Origin: Deltaproteobacteria bacterium | GTDB lineage: Bacteria > Desulfobacterota > Desulfobacteria > Desulfobacterales > C00003060 | Direction: 5' to 3' | Assembly (NCBI GenBank): GCA_019309245.1 | Contig: JAFDGP010000201.1 | Coordinates: forward strand, 1 to 5,078 | DNA: 5,078 nt | Part shown: piece after piece, positions 1-5,078 of the stretch | How positions within the stretch are numbered: the stretch's first letter is position 1 | Layout: each line of letters opens with the position of its first letter | Made by a program: the position numbers and the translations under genes | The notes under the pieces: model-generated | Databases searched by the model: none | The model's input: only the letters and a program-made list of their open reading frames with translations | Told to the model about the DNA's origin: nothing

Positions 1-1
1 G

Positions 2-262
2 ATCGAGGTTATCGGCGAAGATGTATCGGAAATAGATTTCGGGTTCCAGGTCGGCGACAACCTGGCCAGCCGGGTCGGCGATACTCTGTGGTTCGGGCCG
101 CTCAAATCGATGCAAAAGATCGCGTTCCGCACACCGCTGGTCTACCTGTTCGTATTCGGTTCGTTCTTATACCACGACTACATCTGGTACCCGTTTATCG
201 GCCAACACCACGTACGGACCTGGCTTAACGGTAAATGGGGTCGACTGTTCCAGGAATACTGA
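2..262 (+). CDS. C-terminal fragment of a protein, possibly DUF362-like (partial at the left edge)
   Basis: An open frame runs from the left edge to a TGA at 260-262 and gives 86 residues; the start lies outside the window. It begins IEVIGEDVSEI and ends in an aromatic-rich tail (LYHDYIWYPFIG, then NGKWGRLFQEY). Third codon positions are mostly G or C and the residue mix looks like a real protein. The opening phrase resembles the 'I.V.GE...E' stretch near the end of DUF362 proteins, which are often found with [4Fe-4S] ferredoxin domains in anaerobes. That assignment is from memory of the family and is weak, because no cysteine cluster is present in the visible part. The stretch TPLVYLFVFGSFLY is hydrophobic but is not clearly a membrane segment. 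The gene converges on the large minus-strand gene, with 29 bases between stops and no convincing terminator hairpin in the gap. Confidence 0.7.
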   Translation: MEVIGEDVSEIDFGFQVGDNLASRVGDTLWFGPLKSMQKIAFRTPLVYLFVFGSFLYHDYIWYPFIGQHHVRTWLNGKWGRLFQEY

Positions 263-291
263 GCCGATCTGGGATCCACCCTGGACAAAAC

Positions 292-3200
292 TCACTGGAA
301 CAAATGCGACAAGCGCTCTTCATGTTCGTGGATATCTTTAAGAAAAGAAGCACGTAGTTCTTCAAGCCACGGATGGGCATAAACAGGGGTGGCAGGTGCT
401 TCAAGCAGGCTCTCTATCTCTTTAAGACGTTCTTCCGCATAGATTGGCACCCGCACTGCTTGGCCCACTGACTTTGCAGCTCGTGACAGAGCTTGAATAA
501 CTCTCGTCTTCAGTGAATAAGTTTCGCGCAAGTCGAAAGCCAGTTTCCAGAAACCTTCCTGATCCCCACGTATGGAGTCACAGACTGCAAGAGCGTTTGC
601 TTCGCTCTCGCCGGCAAACTCAACCAGGATGCCATGGTCCTGCACAAGATCAAGCCCCGCTGACAAGTCGTCTCTCCTAAATACTCGGTTTGAACCGTGC
701 CCAGCCACGGAGGATAGTAGTACTCTAATGGCCCGCGAACGGTCATGGCTGCAAAGGACATTCCATAACTTCTTGCCGCCGATCAGTTTTCTCCCCAGCC
801 TGCCCAGCGGTCGACGGCACAAGGCGTCAAAAAATTTGAAAGCCCTCTCTGCTGAAGAATGAGGTTCAGCCAGCGTAGCGGCGACTCGATCGACATGATA
901 ATTGTCAATTCCCATCGTCTCGGGCAGCGTTTCCAAGAAACGCCAACCGTATTCGACCAAATCGCCTTCAAGGGGCCGCTGTAAGTGTATCCACATACCG
1001 TAGAGGTCAAGAACACCTTCTTTTCTCTCATCGGTTTCGCCGTCGACAGCCTTCAACAATCGCAGAAAAGCTTGCGGAGAAATATCACGCATACACGGGG
1101 CTCCGGCGAGCGTATCGGCAACAAACTCGGGTTCAACAAGATTCTCTCTGATAAGTGTTTCTACGCGATCTACGGCCTCGTCGCCGCCCGGCACACCATA
1201 CATCGCGTAAACTACCGCTCTACCGGTCACCTGATGATTCTCTATAAACTTGTCGAGCTGCGAGTTCACAAATCCCGGATCGAGCGTACTGAGTCCATGG
1301 TAGTACTGTGCGAAAGCGACTGCACCGTCTTTTTCGGCTCCTGCTTCGTCGATCTTGTCGATCAATGTATGCTCTGCATCCTCTTTCCCAAGCAGAGAGA
1401 AGAATATAGGCGCTCTTTCCGCATCTGGAGAAAGAAGCCACTGCCACAGATCGGGTGACAGGAGAGAGGGTTGAGACACGGCCTCTTTGGCAAGATCTTT
1501 AAGCTCCTCTGCCGAAACGTCAGTTATGCCCTCTTCCGTATGTGTTCGGCAACCGTGTACCCAGCTGCCCGCCCAACGTTTCAGTCTTACGGGGAAGGAA
1601 GCTTTTTCCAACCGATCAATCAAACCCCGGATTGTCGCGGCCTCCGTACTGGACTTCTTCGCCCGGTCGGCACTGGCTTCGTCCGCGTCTGGTTTCTCTG
1701 TAAAAAGCTCGTACGCCGTAGCCAGTGCTCCTGAAAGTTCTGCGACCGGCACAGGAACAGTTCCATCAATGCACCACTTTACAGCGGTCTCAAACCGCCG
1801 CACCGATCGCTTAGGCGGTACCTGGTACGCGTTGTCTGCAAGTACTTGTGGCAAGTATTGGACAGCGCGAGACGACAACTTCGACATAGGCTGTTCGGCG
1901 AGGGTCATCAGCATGTCAAGCAGTTCGTCAAAGTAGGACCATATCTCTCCGTATGTCATCTTGGGCTGAGGATCATAAGGCCGACGGCCCTCACTTCTCT
2001 GCATACCGAAGGCACCGTGCAGAGCAAACGCGCTCTTGATCGCCTCCAGACCGACCACTCGCATTTCAGTGGATCTATCTTGCGACATGACTTCTTTAAG
2101 GATTTCCAACCGCTCGCCTAGAGGCATGGGAAACTGGGGATGCCCCCACTTGAAACATTCACAGAAAACTCCTTTCGCGTTGTTAGCGTAAGTCGTTTCG
2201 GTATCAACTTCGGCTAGAAGAGCAAGACTTCTCAAAGCGGCATAACAACTCCGCTTGTGGAATAATGTCTCCTCCACAACCCATTTCAATGCGTCTCTCT
2301 GCCCCGCTGGAATGGCGCGACGCTGTTCTGCCGTCAGGGAACTCAACTGTTGCTCGATCATATTTGCGACTTCACGCGGAACAGCACGAGCTGCAATTTG
2401 CAGCAAGTTCGGCGACGGCGCCTGCGATAGAAGAGCGAGAACCGAGTCCTGGGAAGAGAGAAACTGCTGCCAGAACCGATCGACATCGTCGCATTTTACC
2501 AAAGCGAGCCGTTGCATAAATCGTTTTTTGCCTTCGCCCTCAAGCTCGCTGAACAACTGCCATGTTTGCTGAAATCGTCCCAGTAAAGTCCTAGTAGCAA
2601 GTCGATTAGCCAGGAACGGTGCAACAACGGAAGCATATGCGCCGCTCACCTGCACCAGCCCGGCTTTTTGGAGCGGCTCCAGCCCATTGAGGACTTCGTT
2701 GAGTTCTATACCTGCGCCAAAGTGTTGGCAAACATGCTCGATTTCTGAACGCTCCGCCCGTTCAACTCCGACACGCGTAAGAAGACTGAGCAGGCCCAGG
2801 ACTTTCATTAAGTTATCCGGAATATATCCCCTGATTTTTCGCTCGAACTCTTCTCCCAGCCCAGCCATGAACTCCGTGCCCTGTTCGCGTAGACTTTCTC
2901 CCCTGGCTGCAGCAGCCAACAGCGCGCCCGGAAATCCACCACATTGATTCACCACCCACGACTCAAGGCTGTAGTCCAAACGAATGTTTTCCGACTCGGT
3001 AGCCGACCTTAAGACTTTCATCGAAGCTTCTTCGCTGAGCGGCCGAAGCTGGAACACGTTGATTCGCTCGTCTTGATCCCTGCCCGGAATAGAAATGGCC
3101 TCTGCTGTCGATAAAACGACCATAACTTTCAGATTTTGTTCCAGCAAGTTCAGATTGATGAGTTCGTCTATCTGCTGAAAACAGGTCTCTTGTATAACAA

Positions 3201-4680
3201 GTACTTTATCCGGTTCGGACCCTGCAATGCCGTTCAGGGCTTCTCGCGTTAGATGGCTTGGATCACTAGCAAAAACCGTATCTGCCGCTCGGTTTCTTGT
3301 GACCTCCAGCAGCACTCTCTTCTTGCCAATACCTTTAGGCCCGCAGATAAGCACGGCTCCCACATGTGGCGCATCGAGAAGCTCATTTAGCTCATCAAGT
3401 TCCGTATCTCTTCCTATTAACTCGTTAGCCACATTCGTCCCCGCCCGTTCACACAGCTCGTTCCAAGCCTCATCCCAAGTTAACATAGGACGAGGAGGAG
3501 GGAGATGAGATTCTTTCCCTTCCGCTTCAGAACTAATCTCGTGCAAGCGGCGCTCTTTGACCGTCACGCCAGTCGCCGATAGCGTCTCAGACTTGTTAGA
3601 TCTTGCAGCTTCCTGGCCAAACTGTGGAATCTTAAAATGTATTCGCCCGCCCTCGCTCTTATCATGAAATCGATTGTTATCGTACCAGCTTTGACTGTGT
3701 TCGCTGAAGCTTCTAAAGTGGAATTCGATGTCCGACGGCTTCCCGTCATTAGCCAGTTCGAGTGTTGCAACTTGGCACGTGCGTTCGACTAAGGCACCAT
3801 TCGCTGGTCGAGAAAGGCAACCAGTGGCAATTCGGTACTCCTTGAGACATTCCGACCAAGCGTCTATTCCAGTTTCGTGAAAGTGGCCGCGCATAACAAG
3901 ATCAGCGTAGCCTCGCAGATTACGGCGACAAAGATCCATGTCGGCCAGCTTCTCTAAAGGGTGGTGCATAAGCACAAGCCGCAGGCCTTCCAAAGCACTT
4001 CCATCTTCCTTTCTTAACAACGTTAGAACTTGCTTCTCCGTCAGCATTATCTTATTCTCGTTGTTACTTTGCCCATAGAGCCACGCTGTGTCGAACCCGA
4101 TAACGTGAATAGGAAAACTGAACTGCGGCAACTTTATCTTGCGTCGGAATCCTAAACGGGAATGAGGCGACTTTTGAGGGTCCAGATCGGGTCTTCCAAG
4201 CCCTTCGTTGCTAGATACCCATTTGCGATAGTTGGCTTGACGCTCTAACACTTCGTCTCGCCATTCATTCTCTAATTCGGCTGGTTTCTCTCTGCCACCT
4301 GCCATCCACTCTGAGATTGCGTTTTGATTGCTAGGATCTGAAGCAGATCTGTTAATCCTATTCCATGATCCCTCGCAAACAGAACGTTGGATATCGTGAT
4401 TACCCGGCACCACGAAGAACCTGTCTTTTTCCAGTCTAAGCCAGCTAAGAGTGCGTTGAACAAACTGTGTCGCTTCGATATACTCATCCCAGTGACCCTC
4501 GTTCGCAACATCTCCAGTCAAGAAAACAAAATCGATCGGGGCATCTTCCAAGATCTTCGTGAGATTCGAATCCCAGGCTTGACCCAGTGCGATCTGATGA
4601 GTTATGGGATACCGGTCTTTCTCGCTTCCTGCGTGTAAATCTGATAGATGTAAAATGCGCAGTTGTCTTGAGCGTGACAT
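292..4680 (-). CDS. Metallophosphoesterase-STAND NTPase fusion protein, putative antiviral/NLR-like defence protein
   Basis: This 1462-residue protein has four parts. Residues 1-320 form a calcineurin-like metallophosphoesterase with all the classical metal motifs: SDLH (D14, H16), GD (D57), GNHD (N94, H95), MHHP (H239, H240) and GHFH (H266, H268). A polar linker (about 330-415, with PPPRP near 395) leads to a STAND-type NTPase: an IGRD entry motif at 422-425, P-loop GPKGIGKK at 447-454, a Walker B-like VLVIQE at 493-498, FQLRPLSEEA at 543-552 and the GxP-type CGGFPGAL at 580-587. A winged-helix-like segment (610-700) follows. Residues 700-1462 look largely helical, with no repeat I can name. 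P-loop position 454 is Lys instead of Ser/Thr, and Walker B position 497 is Gln instead of Asp. The start is secure: an in-frame TAG lies five codons upstream (4693-4695), and the first metal motif begins within 14 residues. The ribosome site is weak (AGGG, 10 bases before ATG). There is no signal peptide, so the protein is probably cytoplasmic. By architecture it is an effector-switch-sensor protein like Avs/NLR-type defence proteins. The domain calls are firm; the defence role and the phosphoesterase substrate (nucleotide or nucleic acid are plausible) are inference. Confidence 0.93.
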   Translation of the reverse strand: MSRSRQLRILHLSDLHAGSEKDRYPITHQIALGQAWDSNLTKILEDAPIDFVFLTGDVANEGHWDEYIEATQFVQRTLSWLRLEKDRFFVVPGNHDIQRSVCEGSWNRINRSASDPSNQNAISEWMAGGREKPAELENEWRDEVLERQANYRKWVSSNEGLGRPDLDPQKSPHSRLGFRRKIKLPQFSFPIHVIGFDTAWLYGQSNNENKIMLTEKQVLTLLRKEDGSALEGLRLVLMHHPLEKLADMDLCRRNLRGYADLVMRGHFHETGIDAWSECLKEYRIATGCLSRPANGALVERTCQVATLELANDGKPSDIEFHFRSFSEHSQSWYDNNRFHDKSEGGRIHFKIPQFGQEAARSNKSETLSATGVTVKERRLHEISSEAEGKESHLPPPRPMLTWDEAWNELCERAGTNVANELIGRDTELDELNELLDAPHVGAVLICGPKGIGKKRVLLEVTRNRAADTVFASDPSHLTREALNGIAGSEPDKVLVIQETCFQQIDELINLNLLEQNLKVMVVLSTAEAISIPGRDQDERINVFQLRPLSEEASMKVLRSATESENIRLDYSLESWVVNQCGGFPGALLAAAARGESLREQGTEFMAGLGEEFERKIRGYIPDNLMKVLGLLSLLTRVGVERAERSEIEHVCQHFGAGIELNEVLNGLEPLQKAGLVQVSGAYASVVAPFLANRLATRTLLGRFQQTWQLFSELEGEGKKRFMQRLALVKCDDVDRFWQQFLSSQDSVLALLSQAPSPNLLQIAARAVPREVANMIEQQLSSLTAEQRRAIPAGQRDALKWVVEETLFHKRSCYAALRSLALLAEVDTETTYANNAKGVFCECFKWGHPQFPMPLGERLEILKEVMSQDRSTEMRVVGLEAIKSAFALHGAFGMQRSEGRRPYDPQPKMTYGEIWSYFDELLDMLMTLAEQPMSKLSSRAVQYLPQVLADNAYQVPPKRSVRRFETAVKWCIDGTVPVPVAELSGALATAYELFTEKPDADEASADRAKKSSTEAATIRGLIDRLEKASFPVRLKRWAGSWVHGCRTHTEEGITDVSAEELKDLAKEAVSQPSLLSPDLWQWLLSPDAERAPIFFSLLGKEDAEHTLIDKIDEAGAEKDGAVAFAQYYHGLSTLDPGFVNSQLDKFIENHQVTGRAVVYAMYGVPGGDEAVDRVETLIRENLVEPEFVADTLAGAPCMRDISPQAFLRLLKAVDGETDERKEGVLDLYGMWIHLQRPLEGDLVEYGWRFLETLPETMGIDNYHVDRVAATLAEPHSSAERAFKFFDALCRRPLGRLGRKLIGGKKLWNVLCSHDRSRAIRVLLSSVAGHGSNRVFRRDDLSAGLDLVQDHGILVEFAGESEANALAVCDSIRGDQEGFWKLAFDLRETYSLKTRVIQALSRAAKSVGQAVRVPIYAEERLKEIESLLEAPATPVYAHPWLEELRASFLKDIHEHEERLSHLFQ

Positions 4681-4704
4681 CTTGGCAAAGCCCTATCTCT
4701 TTAA

Positions 4705-4809
4705 CTAGTCCTTCAACACTTCCACCTGTGCGTTTTTCACAGAAAAGCATCCTTTCTCGAAAAAAACTACACCTACTGTCACGGAATGTCGCTCTCTTTC
4801 CTCTGCCAT
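4705..4809 (-). CDS. Possible 34-codon leader ORF upstream of the STAND gene
   Basis: An ATG at 4807-4809 opens a frame of 34 codons ending in TAG at 4705-4707, 24 bases before the ATG of the large gene. The peptide starts MAEERERHSV and ends NAQVEVLKD, with a short hydrophobic centre (VTVGVVFF). No purine-rich ribosome site precedes the ATG; the bases just upstream are AATCCTTAAA. The only alternative start, an upstream GTG, also lacks one. Transcripts from the distal promoter candidate would carry the whole ORF. The proximal candidate overlaps its ATG, so transcripts from it would not. It could be a translated leader, a tiny unrelated protein or a chance open frame. I do not recognise the peptide, and chance is quite possible at this length. 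Confidence 0.2.
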   Translation of the reverse strand: MAEERERHSVTVGVVFFEKGCFSVKNAQVEVLKD

Positions 4810-4835
4810 TTTAAGGATTAGATTCACTGTGTCAG
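4808..4835 (-). promoter_or_regulatory. Candidate proximal promoter (P2) of the STAND gene
   Basis: Read on the minus strand, CTGACA (plus-strand 4830-4835) and TAAAAT (4808-4813) are separated by 16 bases. Each matches five of six positions of the sigma-70-type consensus (TTGACA and TATAAT). Transcription would begin near 4801 and leave a leader of about 120 bases before the ATG at 4680. The -35 hexamer is also a copy of the half-site of the nearby palindrome at 4853-4865, so a regulator bound there could cover it. The surrounding AT-rich context makes chance matches more likely. Confidence 0.35.
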
Positions 4836-4852
4836 GTGTTCATAGCTACAAG

Positions 4853-4865
4853 TGTCAGACTGACA
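4853..4865. promoter_or_regulatory. Perfect 13-base palindrome, candidate operator
   Basis: TGTCAGACTGACA is a perfect inverted repeat with 6-base arms around a central A. It lies between the two promoter candidates, just after the expected start site of the distal one (near 4870) and about 18 bases before the -35 of the proximal one. A further copy of the half-site TGTCAG occurs at 4830-4835, 23 bases away and so on nearly the same helix face. This arrangement suits a dimeric repressor. No regulator gene is visible in the window. A short RNA hairpin at the start of the distal transcript is an alternative reading. Confidence 0.35.
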
Positions 4866-4876
4866 AATCTCTTAAT

Positions 4877-4906
4877 ATTATAACACAAAGAGCATCCTGT
4901 TGGCAC
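4877..4906 (-). promoter_or_regulatory. Candidate distal extended -10 promoter (P1) of the STAND gene
   Basis: On the minus strand, a perfect TATAAT (plus-strand 4877-4882) is directly preceded by TGT, giving the extended -10 form TGnTATAAT. A partial -35, GTGCCA (4901-4906, four of six matches to TTGACA), lies 18 bases upstream. The expected start site is near 4870, which gives a leader of about 190 bases to the ATG at 4680, including the palindrome at 4853-4865 and the possible 34-codon ORF. This is the strongest promoter-like signal in the intergenic region and it points toward the STAND gene. Confidence 0.45.
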
Positions 4907-4960
4907 GATTGCAAGTGCGGCGCCATTGCTTGTTTTATTCTCCCGGCCCGCTTTCCGGCA

Positions 4961-5077
4961 CTATCCCCCGAGGCGGCTCATGTGGGTTGTGCGGGCTGTG
5001 GAATGGATGCGCGGTTTAAGGTTGGCGGCTTGCTGGAACGCGGCCCGGATGGTTTCGTCGGCAGCGTTCGCCCTGAT
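4961..5077 (-). CDS. C-terminal fragment of an unidentified protein (partial at the right edge)
   Basis: A minus-strand frame is open from the right edge and ends with TAG at 4961-4963, giving 38 residues. It begins IRANAADETIRAAFQQAANL and ends THMSRLGG. About three quarters of third codon positions are G or C, in keeping with the GC-rich local sequence (about 63% G+C over 4921-5078). The first half looks like an amphipathic, Ala-rich helix. I do not recognise the family. The gene runs in the same direction as the STAND gene but is separated from it by 280 bases that contain promoter-like elements, so the two are unlikely to form an operon. The opposite strand is also open here but reads poorly as protein. 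Confidence 0.5.
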   Translation of the reverse strand: MRANAADETIRAAFQQAANLKPRIHSTARTTHMSRLGG

Positions 5078-5078
5078 A

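Noticed and set aside
263..291. Possible bidirectional terminator between the two converging stop codons
   Set aside because: Only a three-base GGG/CCC pairing with no T-tract is present in the 29-base gap.
985..1936. Long plus-strand open frames (985-1458, 1487-1936) opposite the large gene
   Set aside because: They lie antisense to the well-supported 1462-residue gene, have unnatural Ser/Arg/Cys-rich translations, and show no motifs or ribosome sites.
4741..4757. AGAAA...TTTCT hairpin in the leader
   Set aside because: Five A/T-rich pairs with a seven-base loop would be unstable and are common by chance in AT-rich DNA.
4587..4814. Plus-strand 75-codon frame covering the 5' end of the large gene and the intergenic region
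   Set aside because: It overlaps the phosphoesterase N-terminus antisense, including the SDLH motif codons, and its translation has no recognisable character.
4901..4913. TGGCACGATTGCA on the plus strand, resembling a sigma-54 -24/-12 promoter
   Set aside because: The GG and GC elements are three bases too close for the TGGCAC-N5-TTGCA spacing, and sigma-54 promoters are strict on spacing.
4943..4958. CCGG...CCGG stem just after the stop of the right-edge gene, considered as a terminator
   Set aside because: The stem is only four base pairs with an eight-base loop, and no T-run follows on the minus strand.
4980..5078. Plus-strand open frame starting ATG at 4980 with GAGG six bases upstream
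   Set aside because: The translation (MWVVRAVEWMRG...) has four Trp and four Met in 33 residues and uses TTA, AGG and ATA codons. The opposite strand reads as a far more ordinary protein tail.

Overview
The window holds one complete large gene flanked by the ends of two unrelated genes. Every protein-coding call rests on reading the sequence only. The organism cannot be named. Recognisable -10/-35-type promoter elements upstream of the large gene suggest a bacterium. The left flank fragment resembles the tail of a DUF362-type iron-sulfur-associated protein, which would fit an anaerobe, but this is weak.

Layout: (1) Positions 2-262, plus strand: the last 86 codons of a gene entering from the left. 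(2) Positions 292-4680, minus strand: a 1462-residue protein that converges on the first gene, with only 29 bases between the two stop codons. It joins a complete calcineurin-like metallophosphoesterase domain (about residues 1-320) to a STAND-type NTPase core (about 418-600), a winged-helix-like segment (about 610-700) and about 760 residues of mostly helical C-terminal region. (3) Positions 4681-4960: a 280-base intergenic region, AT-rich up to about 4900. It carries two candidate minus-strand promoters, a perfect 13-base palindrome and a possible 34-codon leader ORF. (4) Positions 4961-5077, minus strand: the last 38 codons of another gene entering from the right.

The architecture of the large gene is effector domain, then STAND switch, then long helical sensor. 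That is the layout of single-gene antiviral STAND (Avs-like) and related NLR-like conflict proteins. I infer that it is a stand-alone defence gene in which the phosphoesterase is the effector, released when the C-terminal region recognises an invader component. No partner gene is visible. The main oddity is that the P-loop reads GPKGIGKK (Lys where Ser/Thr is expected) and the Walker B-like strand reads VLVIQE (Gln where Asp is expected). The NTPase module may therefore bind nucleotide without normal hydrolysis, while the phosphoesterase active site looks intact.
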